NCBI GenBank assembly: GCA_001972305.1 | Contig: BDDD01001453.1 | Coordinates: 45,942 to 109,941, forward strand | Length of the DNA: 64,000 bases | Direction of reading: 5' to 3' | From: Cephalotus follicularis | Taxonomy: Eukaryota > Streptophyta > Magnoliopsida > Oxalidales > Cephalotaceae | Shown here: positions 22,831 through 35,343 of the stretch, piece after piece | Position numbering within the stretch: position 1 is the stretch's first letter | Layout: each line of letters opens with the position of its first letter | Translations under genes and position numbers: made by a program | Notes under the pieces: model-generated | The model's input: the letters and a program-made list of their open reading frames with translations, nothing else | Told to the model about the DNA's origin: nothing | The model's database searches: none

Positions 22831-23049
22831 GGTAGAAACCACACAGGAGATGGAGGAGTTGGAGGTTAGACCTTCAACAGACACAGCTGAGATTGGATCT
22901 CAGGCTGAGAATGGTTCTCAGTTAGGCAAAGCTCCTTTGAGGAGATCAGGCAGAATCTCATTAGCACCTGAGAGGTATGGTTTCCTCATTGATGGTACTG
23001 ATGAGATAAACGTCATTGAAAATGACTAGCCTGTCAGCTACTTAGAGGC

Positions 23050-24580
23050 AGTGCAAGGCACTGAATCTGAAGCATGTCTAGGAGCCATGAAATCCGAAAT
23101 GGATTCCATGTACTCCAACCAAGTTTGGAATTTGGTTGAAGCACCCGAAGGCATAGTGCCTATTGGCTGCAAATGGATCTTCCAGACTTAAATGAATGCA
23201 GATGGAAAAATCGAGACTTATAAAGCTCGATTTGTGGCGAAAGCGTATAGGCAATGACATGGACTCGACTATACTGAAACTTTCTCACCTGTCGCCATGC
23301 TTAAATCCATTAGGATTTTGCTTGCTATTGCAGCTCATTATGATTATGAGATATGGCAAATGGATGTCAAGATGGCATTCTTAAATGGGCGTCTTGAAGA
23401 GGATATTTATATGTCCCAACCCTAGGGGTTTACATCTTCCGAGCACCCGTACATGGTGTGCAAGCTCGAACGGTCCATCTATGGACTAAAGCAAGCATCT
23501 CATAGCTGGAATCTACGTTTTGATGAAGCAGTCAAAGATTTTGACTTCGTTAAAAATGTAGATGAGCCATGTGTTTATCGAAAGCAAGAGGGATCTAGTA
23601 TCACTTTCTTAGTGCTATATGTAGATGACATTCTACTCATTGGGAATTATGTAGAGATGTCGCAGTCTGCAAAAATATGGCTAACTAAGAATTTTTTCAT
23701 GAAAGATTTGGGAGAAGCCACCTATATACTGGGTATTAGGATCTTCAGGGATAGATCCAATAGGTTGCTTGGGCTTTCCCAAAGCCAGTACATCAGCAAG
23801 GTGCTGAAGAGGTTTAGCATGGAGAATTCCAAGAGAGGCCTATTGCCAATAGGCGAAGGAATTCATCTTTCTCGAAAGATGTCTCCTCAGACATTTGAAG
23901 AGAGAGCACGCATGAGTCGGATACCTTATGCTTCGGTAGTAGGGTCGATCATGTATGCCATGTTATGTACTAGGCCTGATGTCGCACTTGCCATGGGTAT
24001 GACAAGTCGTTTTCAGTCTGATCCTGGGGAGAAGCACTGGGAAGTGGGCAAGGGAATCCTGAAGTACCTTAGGAGGACTCAGGATATGTTCTTGATATAT
24101 GGAAAAGATAGTGAGCTGAAATTGGAGGGCTTCACAGACTCCATTTTGATAGTGATCCGGATGATCACAAATCTGTCTCTGGGTACGTTTTTATACTTAA
24201 TGGTGGAGCTGTGAGCTGGCGCAGTTCTAAGCAAGGGACTATTGCAGATTCTACCACAGAAGCCGAGTACAAAGAAGCCTCATATGCCGCCAAGGAGGGT
24301 GTGTGGATGCGCAAGTTCATTACTAAACTAGGCGTTGTTCCTTCCATTATTAGTCCAGTTGTAATATACTGTGATAATAATGGGGCTGTAGCACAAGCCA
24401 AGGAACCGCGGTCTCACCAGCGATCCAAACACATCGAGCGGCGCTATCATTTAATCCGAGAGATTTTTGGTAAAGGAGATATACAACTTGAGAGGGTCTC
24501 CTCAGAGGAAAACACAGTAGATCCACTGACCAAGGCAATGGGCACCAAGGCTCTGGAGCATCATCATGGGACGATGGGTC
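23050..24580 (+). mobile_element. P2 reverse transcriptase and RNase H remnants
   Basis: RT shows MKSEMDSMYSNQVWNLVE, LKSIRILLAIAAHYDYEIWQMDVK, SIYGLKQASHSWN and the catalytic LYVDDILLIGN at about 23611-23645. The YASVVGSIMYAMLCTRPDV linker follows. RNase H shows SWRSSKQGTIADSTTEAEY, VIYCDNNGAVAQAKEPRSHQRSKH and DPLTKAM. These motifs are those of BARE-1/Angela-type elements. Fossil. Confidence 0.9.
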
Positions 24581-24610
24581 TAGGCTATAGGAGTTCATGG
24601 CTTAAGGGTC

Positions 24611-24620
24611 AAGTGGGAGA
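24611..24620 (+). other. P2 polypurine tract
   Basis: AAGTGGGAGA one base before the 3' LTR start (TGTTAG at 24622), the plus-strand primer site for reverse transcription in this family. Confidence 0.8.
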
Positions 24621-24621
24621 T

Positions 24622-26782
24622 TGTTAGATATAGTGACCCGACAAGCCATTGGATGGACTGTCGTTTTATATCTATTCTTGTATGAAACAATATTATTCCT
24701 TATATATATGATGCGTGCTAATTTGTTATGGCTATATCACTTGTATTTTATCACTTAATTGAAGTAGTTTATTAATTACCTACTTATACTTGTGATGCCC
24801 TGACATAAGGTTGGATGCCTGTCATGGAGGCTGTGAGACTGGTTACTTTATTCCTTATGTCAAATTTGTTCCAAGTTATAGGTTCACTTTGTGGGCATTA
24901 GTGAACCGGATAGACTTGCGCGTATGTTGCCTGCTCATGGAATTGGAGGATGGATTCTCTCACTACTTTCTATGTTGGACACTAGGGCAAATACGGGGTG
25001 CGCACTGGGAACGTGTACATTGAACTGGACCTGCGTATGAGACACTATTTGGATAGTCGCTATTCTCGTGTCAGTAGTGACTCCTACTTATTGCGGTTGT
25101 GTATAAGTGATCATCACTTAGCGAGTTCTCTAACTCGTCTGATCTTTAGACCTGAGCGACTGCTCTATATTGTATGGAGACGGTTATGCTTTGATCTCCA
25201 CCTTACCCAGTCCGTACGCAGGGCTGGCAATCGGATGGTCTTTGGGTATGATCGAATCTATACGAATATAAGTAAGTGCGCAATATGGGATTTTAACACC
25301 TGAGCGAAGGTGATCGGCCCTATTATGGTCTTATTATACTTTGGACTTATGAAATCCTTGGCCAAGGTTGAGGTAGACTGGAAATTAGATTTCCGGAGAG
25401 TTTACCAAAGGTCCTAGTAATGATCAGATATTTTAGCCATTGAGGTATTATCTAGGGTTGACACATATCCTTACCCTAGACCTCAATCGGGGCCAAGCAG
25501 GACAAGGGATTATAGTACACATGAACCGATGACTTAGAAAATCTAGGGTTTATGAGGTGTGGGAAAATTAATTAGATTAATTTTTTCATCTGGATAATAT
25601 TTGGATATTATTCCAATAGCATTTAAATTGGTCAATGACCATTTAGAATGGCTAAACCGGACCCTAGGGGTATTTCGGTAATTTATTAACACCTCTTGTT
25701 TTAACCAAGATTTTAAAGGGTCCCTGCCTTATAATGATTAGTTCTTTAATATGTTGGACATATTAAGTCTTGGTGTCAAATATCGGTTATGTGGATTTTG
25801 CATTTTATGGAAACACATATGTTTGATCTTACTTAACCAATATTCGAAGGGTACATGAGATCACTAAAAGAGTTAGACTCTAATTGCTTCACTTGCTAGA
25901 CAAAGCGTCGACGTCTTTTAGAAAGACGTCGATGCTTAACGTTTTTATAGCCGTCGATGTCTTTTAGAAAGCGCCAATGTTCTTCAGTGCCACATTGCAT
26001 GAGCGTCGATGTCCTTTGGAAGGCGTTGACGTCTTTGAGCAGAACGTGCAACCTGTGGACGAGCTCACTTCGTGGGCACGTTTTCTCTCTCATCTCTAGC
26101 TGCCATCTCCCATTCTTGCATGTTATGGGAACGTGGGGATCATGGCCACAGACTCCCTAGGAGTGAGGACCATGATCCTAAGTGAATGAGAGAGTGAGAG
26201 AGAGAAGTAGGAGGCTAGTGATAAGCATTTTCTGTAGAAAATGTAAAGTGGTGGCATGAGTTTTTGCTGGGCAAGAGAAAGTCGAATTTCCCTCTGCAGA
26301 TTGTGTGTGTTCCCTTCATTTTTAAACATCAAGCAAGTGCTTATCTAGGGTGTATTGATCTTGACATCTTTGGTCAATATCAATTTATCTTTTCTAAGCT
26401 TGGTGAGAGAGAGAGAGTTCATACACTTTGTTCTTTGTTCTTGCTGGTTGGAGTAGCTTCTGCACCAGGGATTTTGGAAGCAACGTGTTTGGTGTCTTCC
26501 CAAGGGTGTAGCGGCAGAGAAAGAAGGAGCCTTCACCCGCTGGTATATCTCTTGGTCCTTCTCTTCTTGCCATGCTTGTGTGTCACCATTGTATGATATG
26601 GTGACACCGATTCAATTCAGTTGATGATGTGGTGATCCATGTGGTCTGTGGACATGCCTTATGGACTATTTTTGTTTTTATTGGCTGTTCTTCCGCTGCC
26701 ATTTTCTATGTTTTGTTTGTTCTACACCCTATATGCCTAAGTCCGTTTTTGGCACCGGATTCGGTTTTATCCGTTTCCATCA
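24622..26782 (+). repeat. P2 3' LTR
   Basis: 2161 bp, TGTTAGATATAG to TCCGTTTCCATCA, matching the 5' LTR. A palindrome cluster lies at 25904-26034. No insertion in this copy, so it gives the empty-site sequence for G3. Confidence 0.9.
25904..26034. repeat. GCGTCGAC palindrome cluster in P2 3' LTR
   Basis: Equivalent of 14891-15018; here the first copy is GCGTCGACG where the 5' LTR has GCATCGACG, a CpG-type change. Confidence 0.7.
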
Positions 26783-27361
26783 ATGGGATGCCCTAATCTA
26801 AGTCCGAATTGTCCCAATAAATACCAAGGAACTCTAATCAACATTCAAACAAACCGAAACCAACACAAAGCATTTGGAAATCGGGATTCGAATAGGATTG
26901 TAGTAAACCCTAACAAATGGGTACACACATAGACTCACAAGGCGAACACACAATACCCTAGCCTAATGCCCAAGAATCCAATTCCAACCATCCCTAACCT
27001 TAAGGAATGAGAAACAAAGCACCAACAAAAAAAAACCCATGGAGGTTCGGCTAGGGTTTACCAAAACCCTGACCAATACCCACTACCGTGGTGCCACAAA
27101 GGGAGAAGAAGAAGAGACTCTTACCAATGGTGAAGATTCCTTCCTTCAAGATAAGCTCCCTCTACACTTTATCCCCAAAAGCTCCAAGCTCCTCCACAAG
27201 CCACGGATGGGAGGATCCAAGGATAAAGGCTAAGTGTTTACCCTACACTAAATCACTCTAGGTAAAGATAAGAAGTAGTGTGCAAGTTATCTCCACCTAT
27301 TATGACCTTTGAGTGGTGAAAGGAGGCAAGAAAATGGCTGTAATTCACACCAGGCAATGTA

Positions 27362-27855
27362 GGCGTCAACGTGTAGGTGATAGGCATCGAATCGTATGCA
27401 AGCAGGAAGAAGAGAAAGCATAGTAGGGAAGAGAGAGAAAGAAGAAGTCTCGAGTGTGTTTAACAAGCTTCTCTCAAGCCTTTTATAGTGTTGACTTTCT
27501 CTCTCCAAAAAACCCGCGCATCAGCCTGTCAAGGCGTCAACACCATGCGTCTCATATTATCTAGGCGTCAACGCCATGAATAAGATGAAACAGGCTCCTA
27601 CTCTCATTTGTCTTAGCGTCGACGTGTACACAATACAGCGTCAACGCGTAAACCTACTGCTTTTTAAATCGTCAACGCCATGCTCTCCATAGCGTTAACG
27701 CCCAGCGACTCAATCTAGTTATGGCGTCGACGCATGCTCTCCATGGCGTCGACATTTAAAGCTACTGGTTTTGTCAGCGTCAACATAAGCCATTCGCGTA
27801 CCCAGTAACTCAACTAGACATGGCATAGACGCATGCTCATCATGGTGTCGACGCC
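27362..27855. repeat. GCGTCGAC palindrome cluster in M1 left LTR
   Basis: About fifteen GCGTCAACG/GCGTCGACG variants, one exact GCGTCGACGC at 27724-27733; most differences from the palindrome are at CpG positions. Confidence 0.75.
27481..27488 (-). promoter_or_regulatory. TATA-box candidate of M1 left LTR
   Basis: TTTTATAG reads CTATAAAA on the minus strand, followed by GGCTTGAGAGAAGC. The same sequence is at 57264-57271 in the right LTR. Confidence 0.5.
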
Positions 27856-28718
27856 TAAGACAAAGATGAGACAATCTCTTCTATTTTCAAAACCCTTCAC
27901 ATGGAATATTTCATCGTGGCATTGCATGGACCTAAATCAATCAAATGAAATACTCCTTAGCAAAACAACTTCTTCCCTGATGTTGTCATTTCACTAAATG
28001 ATATGTGTCCCACCACATATCAACATGTTCAAAGTCAGGCAGGACCCGAAAGTCTGTCGTTCTTCGGTATGATGATAAATTCACAGAACATCCCGTTATC
28101 TGGTCCGACCACTCTAATAGTACACTGACTATCAGAGCAGCTCCGGTATAAGTGCCAGTCACCCCCATGATCCGTGTACTACCACGTCTATCAATCATGG
28201 TCCGAATAGCCAGTCGCTTTATCCAGTTATTGGAATATGTGTCATGTTTCCCTCGTCATACTTGACTCCTATCATAGCCTAGGGTTTGGATGAATGTCAC
28301 CCCTAGTATTGCTGTGATAACTATGAATCTATGATTGCAATGAGACTATCAGTAGACCTCCCATGGGAACCTCTCGTTCCCAGTCCACCTATGCCTGATC
28401 AGGACTTTTAAGTCTGCAACGTACATAGATAAATAGAGTCGGTCACCCTCAGCCTGGGTGTGACGATCCCCTATTGCGCACTTGCCATACATCTCAATGC
28501 AACTCTCACAAGGCCCAAAGACAATGTAATGACTGCAAATTCAATTAATGTATATTGATTTCCATTGTTATAATAAATATACATTTTAATTGAATTAATT
28601 GTCCAATTATTTCAATTTGTGATTGGTAATTTTCTTGGGATGAATTGGAATGCAATTTGGTGGAAATCCACTTAAGAAACCCTAACTTAACCCATGACAG
28701 CCGGCTGTCACAGGGGAA

Positions 28719-29893
28719 CAGTCGACTGCCTGATGCGTGTGGTGGACAGTCGACTGGCCATACATCCAGTCGACTGGAAATTCGACAGAACATGTGTCTG
28801 TGCAGGTGTCAAACTGAGCTTAGGCATGGCAAGTAAAGGGGACAAGTGTCCTAAGCTGCCATAACATGCAATGTGATACCTTGCATGTCCTCTGCACTCT
28901 CTGCAAGATTGCAGACCCTGCAACCTACTAGAATCAAAGATTGAAAGGTGAGAAAGAGGTGCATGTGAGTGAGAGGAAAAGTGTGAGAAAGGGGAGTTTA
29001 ATAATCTGGCGAATTCAAGGGCTTATATCATCTGAATGTGGGCTGAGAAAGAGTGTTAGAAACACTAGAGATTGAAAGAGTTGCTGGGAATTGCAAGATT
29101 GTTGGTGAAAGAGCTTGCATTAAGAGGATTGGAGTAGAGCTCAAGGGAAGAAAAGTCTTGGAAGCTTGGACTCTTTCCTAGTAAGTTAATTTGAACTTCC
29201 TGCCTAAGTAGTATTGTTAACAAGGTAATTAGATGGTTGTACACCTTCTGTTATGATTAAGGTTAGCAATAATAGGATGATTGAAGTGGTATTATGGAGG
29301 TAAGAACATAGAACATGAAACTTAGAAAATTATATAACTTTAAGTTGAAATGTAGCTACTGGATAGTTATGTTATGCCTCCTGTATCTCTTAGATATGTA
29401 TATTCACCTCTGTCAACACATGAATCCGAAATTGGAAGGATGCTTGACATAGAGTTATAAAGAGGAAGTGATAAAAGGAGTTGATATATGCTTAATGAAC
29501 TAATGACTTAAGCTACTGATTGGAATGGTTATAAGTGTTACTGAATCTACTGTTACTGTTGCATGTATCCATAAACATGCATGTTTAGATTGTAACTTGC
29601 TGGATTAAAGAATTGTTGGTGAAAGCTTGGAAAAGGCTTTGGAACCCTAAAGAGAAAGATCACTCAATTGATCTTGGGATAGCAAATTGAGGTAGGGGTA
29701 GTGTTATGTTTTGGAAGATATGATCATGCATTACATGTATGTTAATTTCTCTTTGCATTGAACTGATTTGGCATTGAATTGCACTTCACATAAACTGTTC
29801 TGCCTACATTTCTGGGCAAAAACAGTCGACTGCCATTGAAAGCAGTCGACTACTCAACCCAACAGTCGGCTGGTTCTTGAGGGCAGTCGACTG
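28719..29893. repeat. CAGTCGACTG palindrome set in S1
   Basis: Five exact copies of CAGTCGACTG (28719, 28747, 28767, 29823, 29884) plus near-copies such as CAGTCGGCTGG and CAGCCGGCTG, in two groups about 1.1 kb apart. The core GTCGAC is the same as in the GCGTCGACGC clusters, while the arms differ. Confidence 0.8.
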
Positions 29894-31072
29894 TTCTGGG
29901 CAGAAATTGCATATCATCAATTGAATTGTTACTGTTTTACACTGCTACTGAATTGTATATGATACCATCATATAATAGATAATGTTTGATGTTCTTTAAC
30001 ATCATTATTACTGATATTTCACTGATCGAACGAATTATGTGCTATATGCACAATTTATGGCTTAAACACCATTTCAAATGAAAGTTATTATCTACAAGAA
30101 CTACTGTTTTGATTAATGTTAACGTATATGCTACTTATGTTAGTATATACATACTGTTTGGTGCTATTAACACCACCACTACTAATATTTTAAAGATTGA
30201 AACCATTTATGGGACTTGAACCCAAAATTATGATATTTACTATCATTTTGAAAGAACGTTTATTATTAAAAAGGAACTACTGAATTCCCTCCTACCAGAG
30301 AGGTAACTACTGTTTGTTTTCGAACTGGAAACCACTACTGTACTGATATCGTTTCCTCACATGAGATGTTCGATTACTGAAATGTTATATGTTTCTAAAG
30401 AAAACACCTGGATATTGCATATTGAATACATATGTAATATTATTACTGATTGTAATGATTGAATTGATTGTCTATGCTACTGCCGTAGTTAGTGATGGAG
30501 GATATCACTGATTATGGATGTGATCCTGGGTGCCAGGAGTTGGCCAGAGTATCACCCCACTGTCTGCAATTGCAGAACTACTGTTAAACTACCCGCCAAC
30601 ACCGGTAGAAATGTTACCTGTTCTATCATCCTCGGTACATAGGGTGATAGTTAGGTGGTGCGCAATTGGTGCTAGGAGTTAGCGATATGCGACACCCAAA
30701 CGACTGAATGAATTGATTGTACCCTTGTGCGGTATTATTGCATATGAACTGTTTATGGCCATTTGGCATGATTGCTCTTATATTGGCTATTTAAATGCTA
30801 TTTTAGATATAAACTGTCATACATATTGCATTCATATATTCCTCTGCATACATTATCTTCCTACTTAGCCAAGTGAGGACAACGGCTAACCCCTACAATT
30901 ACAGATTGAGCGAGGACGTTGGAAACTTGCTACTGAAGCTAGGAGAGCTTCTTTTATCGTTTTAAGGTTGTTATATTTTTCTTTGAGGTGTATTGTACTT
31001 TGTAATGAACGAACGAATAATACCTCGTTTTCTTGTTGTATTCCTTATGTTAAGAATAATTTTTATTATGTA

Positions 31073-31098
31073 CCGCACGTAGTATGGGATGCGTGCGG
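31073..31098 (+). other. U5 stem-loop of S1
   Basis: CCGCACG/CGTGCGG, a 7-bp perfect stem, encloses the loop TAGTATGGGATG, identical to the loop in G3 but with a different stem. Confidence 0.6.
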
Positions 31099-31247
31099 AT
31101 GGTTGTATTTTACATTCCGGCTTATTTACTGCTTCCGCATACTGTTATATTCTGTTGAACGAAATTTTGGAATGTATGTTTAATACTGATATCACCATAT
31201 ATGCTTGTCAAGATTGATGGATTGAAATAACGGGGTGTGACAGACAA

Positions 31248-31881
31248 CCCTTTTGCCAGCACCTGGCTAGTGCTGGGGAAGGCAAAAATCAAAGTCAAGC
31301 AGTCACCACACAATGCATGCCAGCCGCTCAGGTCAAAGGAGACAACACAGGAAATAGACCTACTAGTCACCATAGACTACACACTACTGAGACCATAGGA
31401 ATCCTATTGACATTGGGTATTGACTATCTAAATAATTTTCCTATTGGTGGGCCTGTTCAGTGTCATGCTCTCTAGCATACACCTCACATTTAGCTTTAGG
31501 GATAAACCCAATTGGCTACGAGATAACCAACCTCCACTGCTAACCCGGGAGCAAGCTTAACGTGACAAGTCTTCACGATTCATCAATGGCCCAAAGAAAG
31601 TGAACCTATGACTTTGAACATTTGTCACAGGGCGTAAGGACCTCATTCTCATAGCCCTCACGGCATGAGATCCAACCTTTTGTATGTGACAAGGCGCTAT
31701 ATGGCATACAGTTAATTATGTATAATTATTCTGTTCCTTTTGGTTGGGATGAGCCATATAACCTTGCCAATAAAAGAATATGCTCATGAAATATGAAAGG
31801 AATTTAGAATTGTATTAATCAAGAGTGTATATACAACCAACAAGCCATATCGTGGCATACAGGGACACCCCTAATCTAACA
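31248..31881 (-). repeat. M1 3' LTR, last piece
   Basis: Aligns with about 58316-58949 of the right LTR and ends CTAATCTAACA at 31881. No gene. Confidence 0.85.
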
Positions 31882-31893
31882 ATCTTCTACTTG
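31882..31893 (-). other. M1 polypurine tract
   Basis: ATCTTCTACTTG on the plus strand reads CAAGTAGAAGAT on the minus strand, adjoining the LTR as in P2 (AAGTGGGAGA). Confidence 0.65.
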
Positions 31894-31899
31894 GCCCTA

Positions 31900-33430
31900 T
31901 AGCCATGACGACCGATAGCCTAATCCCATAGCACTTCGATGTCTCTCTAGAACAGTGCTGCTCAAGGCCTTGGTCAGTGGGTCTGCTAAATTTGCCTTTG
32001 TGGCAACTCTCTCAACGGTAATGTCTCCTCTGTTGATGATCTCTCTAATCAGGTCATACCGTCACTGTATGTGATTGGAGCGATGATGAGACCGGGGTTT
32101 TTTGGCTTCTGTAACAGCCCCATTGTTGTCACAGTATACCACAATTGGACGTGCAATGGTTGGAACCACATCAAGTTCAGCAATGAACTTTTGCATCCAA
32201 ACAACATCCTTGGAGGAATCTGAGGCTGCAACATATTCCGCTTCCGTGGTGGGGTCAGTAGTAGTCTCCTGCTTGGAACTCCTCCAGCTCACAGTACCTC
32301 TGTTCAGGACAAAAACATATCCTGACACGGATTTGTGATCATCCGGATCACTGTTGAAGCTAGAGTTAGTAAAGCCCTCTAATTTCAACTCACTATCTCC
32401 TCCATAGACCAAGAAGGTATCCTGAGTCCTTCTCAGGTATTTGAGAACCCCCTTGACTGCCTCCCAATGTTTCTCACCAGGATCAGACTGAAATCGACTA
32501 GCCATACCCAAGGCATTGGCGACATCAGGTCTTGTACACAGCATGGCATACACGATGGAGCCAGCATATGGCTGCCTACTCATGCGAATCCTCTCCTCAT
32601 TTGTCTGTGGAGACATCCTCTTGGAGAGGTGAATTCCCTGGTCAATCAGAAGAAGACCCCACTTGGAATTCTCAAGGCCATACCATTTCAGCACCTTGCT
32701 GATGTACTGGATTTGGGAGAGTCCCAGCAACCTATTAGGTCTATCTCTATAGATCTTTATACCCAATATATAGGATGCCTCTCCCAAATCCTTCATGGAG
32801 AAGTTCTTGGACAACCATACTTTAGCGGACTGCAACATACCCACATAATTCCCTATGATTAGTATGTCATCCACGCATAGTATAAAGAACGTGATGTTCG
32901 CGCCATCCTGTTTCTGGTAGACACAAGGCTCATCCACGTTTTTGATGAAACCAAAAAGTCTTAACGATCTCGTCAAAACAGATGTTCCAGCTACGGGACG
33001 CTTGCTCAAGGCCGTAGATCGACCTTTGGAGCTTACACACTCTCTGTGGATGCTCCATGGATGTAAACCCCTCGGGTTGGGACATGTAAATGTCCTCTTC
33101 AAGAAAGCCATTCAAGAAGGGCATCTTGACATCCATTTGCCATATCTCATAATCGTAATGAGCAGTAATAGCAAGCAATATCCAGATGGACTTAAGCATA
33201 GCGACTGGTGAGAAAGTTTCGGTACAGTCGACTCCGTGTCTTTGCCTATACCCTTTTGTGACCAATCGCGCTTTATAAGTCTCTATCTTACCATCAACGT
33301 CAATCTTCCTCTTGAAGATCCGTTTGCAACCAATAGAGTTAATACCCCCAGGAGCATCGACCAAGTTCCATACTTGGTTGGAGTCCATGGAGTCCATCTC
33401 GGATTTCATGGCCTCTAGCCATGCGCCGGA
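31900..33430 (-). mobile_element. M1 reverse transcriptase and RNase H remnants
   Basis: The minus strand encodes RT from about 33430 (MKSEMDSMDSNQVWNLVDAPGG, LKSIWILLAITAHYDYEIWQMDVK, SIYGLEQASRSWN) with the active-site region CVDDILIIG at about 32851-32886. The YAGSIVYAMLCTRPDVANALG linker follows. RNase H shows VSWRSSKQETTTDPTTEAEY and VVYCDNNGAVTEAKKPRSHHRSNH. This is a BARE-1/Angela-type enzyme set and a fossil with few breaks in this part. Confidence 0.9.
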
Positions 33431-33589
33431 TTCAGTGCTCTTCACTGCCTCCTCGTAGCTGATAGGCTCTTCATCATCAATGTCATTGAGCTCCTCAGTA
33501 TCCTCAATGAGAAAGCCATATCTCTCAGGAGGTACTGGAACTCTGCCTGATCTCCTCACAAGAGGAGCGCCTAACTGAGATCCTCTCTC

Positions 33590-33963
33590 AGGTTAGGAAC
33601 CTTCCCCAACTATGTCTGTAGAGGGTTGAACCTCTAATTCCTTATCATCTTGTGGGTTTTCACCAAGTGATAACTCTCTCAGTTCCACCTTGCTCCCACT
33701 ACTCCCTACAAGCAGGTATTCCTTCTCTAAGAATTTGGCAGTAAGCGACACAACTATCTTTTGATCACTGGGATGGTAAAAGTAGTATCCTTTGCTCTCC
33801 TTAGGATACCCCATAAACCGACAATGATCTGCCTGTGCCTCCAGCTTAGAAGGGTCCGCCCTTCTAACATAAGCTGGATAGCCCCAAACCCTCAAATGGT
33901 TTAGGCTAGGTTTCCCTCCCTTTGTAAACCTCGAAAGGAGTGGAGGGAACGGATTTTGAAGGA
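33590..33963 (-). mobile_element. M1 integrase C-terminal remnant, left of P1
   Basis: The minus strand shows LRVWGYPAYVRRADPSKLEAQ and FMGYPKESKGYYFYHPSDQKIVVS, the conserved integrase C-terminal block. It stops at P1's left TSD (ATCCG, 33964-33968); the rest of the integrase lies beyond 53143. Confidence 0.85.
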
Positions 33964-35139
33964 ATCCGTGTTAGAGATGAAGTGATGCGAGCCAGTGTGG
34001 AGCTTGTATTTACTTTATCTTGTATAAATGATTTATAAATTCAATAAAGATGTTTATGTTTTATCAATAGCTATGAGTTCGTTTCATTAATACATGCATA
34101 ATTAATTGTAAATGAATGTCCTGTAATAAAGTTACAGAACCAAGTTCATGATGAGATCATGAAGTGAGAGTTAGAATCTCGGTATACTTTATTCGAATCT
34201 TCCTGGTCATAGGATTGACACTCAGGGCATGACCAATCCGGATAGACCAGCACGTACTGTCATATCGGTAAGCAGAGGGTGACTGATCTCACACTCACTC
34301 GTATGGATGATGCTATGACAACTATGTGGGTGCTCATTTCATGAGTTCACTGAAGGTGACTGTTGATAGAAAAACTGTATGGAGTTTTACTTACATGTCA
34401 GACAGAATTCTAGTTTTACAGCAGTGCATGTGGTCCTTGGACATGAGCCGTCACTGGATGTCTTGTGCATAGGGTGATGTGGTTTGATGATGCTTAAATA
34501 TATATTCTATGAAGTGTATACAGGCATTAGTTGGACATGGTACGCTTATGTATGGATGCATTTGAACTGGCAACAATGAATGAATTGCTTCTAGTAAAAG
34601 AAGATTATGCTCAGGATGATTTTCGTTAGCGATTAAACGCCTGTCAAGCTAGCCACGATATCAAGAGTGTGATATCATTGGTTGAATATTAGAGGGGCAC
34701 CTCTAATATTATTTAGGCTAATGAAAGATAGTCACGAGGCTAAAGATTGAATTATTTGGGTCTGACATAACCCGTACCCTAGATTTAATTAGAGTATTGT
34801 CAATCGAGGGACTATACGTGCATGTACCTGTAAATAATGGTTCGCAAATTATTCATATTACCTGGGGGTCGTTATGCATTGCTAGATGTCGATATCGACC
34901 TGTAGGATGCCCGGGGTTAAATTGATAAATTAATCTTGGAAGAAAAGAATGAAAAGAGTTTTAATTCAAAATGTCCAAAAGAATATTTTTTATGTGATAA
35001 TAAATATTTAATTGGATAATTGTGAGTGTCACAATATTAATCCTACGGCCAGCGTAATAGTGAACCCATAGGGTCACACACAATACAAGTTGATATTTTC
35101 AACACGTAATGAGAGAAAAATAATTGAGATATTATTTTA

Positions 35140-35250
35140 TAATTATATTTAATGAGATTAAATATATAAATATATAATTAATGAGATTAATTATATTTAA
35201 TGAGATTAAATATATATATATAATTAATTAATGAGATTAATTATATTAAG
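35140..35250. repeat. AATGAGATTAA-type AT-rich repeat in P1 LTR
   Basis: Five to six copies of ATTAATGAGATTAA or close variants interspersed with TATATA; equivalent block at about 52480-52590 in the 3' LTR. It lies about 100-200 bp upstream of the TATA box. Confidence 0.7.
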
Positions 35251-35343
35251 GAAAGAAAGAAGTTTGAAAGGAAATGAATTCCTTTTAAAAAGGGCTTGTT
35301 GAATTAGGAGGTTATGTTTAAGTAGGATTTGTCTAGCAGCAAA

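Larger units (their letters stand above)
13607..26782 (+). mobile_element. P2: Angela/BARE-like Ty1/copia element
   Basis: Plus-strand element with both LTRs, primer site, leader, gag, protease, integrase, RT, RNase H and polypurine tract, all in the standard copia order. TSD is ATGGA (13602-13606) and ATGGG (26783-26787), one mismatch. It landed 110 bp inside the left LTR of M1. After removing G3 the 5' LTR is about 2.17 kb against 2.16 kb for the 3' LTR, and by eye they differ at about 5 percent in the stretch compared. It is structurally whole but broken in coding, with several breaks. Confidence 0.9.
26788..28524 (-). repeat. M1 3' LTR, middle piece
   Basis: Continuation of the M1 LTR after P2; aligns with about 56573-58310 of the right LTR. 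It includes a TATA candidate and a palindrome cluster. No gene is present. Confidence 0.85.
28525..31242 (+). mobile_element. S1: gypsy-type solo LTR
   Basis: Starts TGTAATGACTGC, ends ACGGGGTGTGACA, 2718 bp, with a perfect TSD GACAA (28520-28524 and 31243-31247) within the M1 left LTR. The end closely resembles the LTR end of G3 (CGGGGTGTGACA), including the U5 stem-loop. No internal region exists, so it is a solo LTR left by recombination. It carries its own palindrome, CAGTCGACTG. No coding signal in its 2.7 kb. Confidence 0.85.
13497..31881 (-). repeat. M1 3' LTR, interrupted by P2 and S1
   Basis: Real LTR sequence is 13497-13606, 26788-28524 and 31248-31881. The start AGTTGGGAACGC corresponds to TGTTAGGAACGC of the right LTR, and the end GACACCCCTAATCTAACA abuts the polypurine tract. 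The segments join into one continuous match to 56463-58949. Nothing protein-coding is present in the LTR pieces. Confidence 0.85.
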
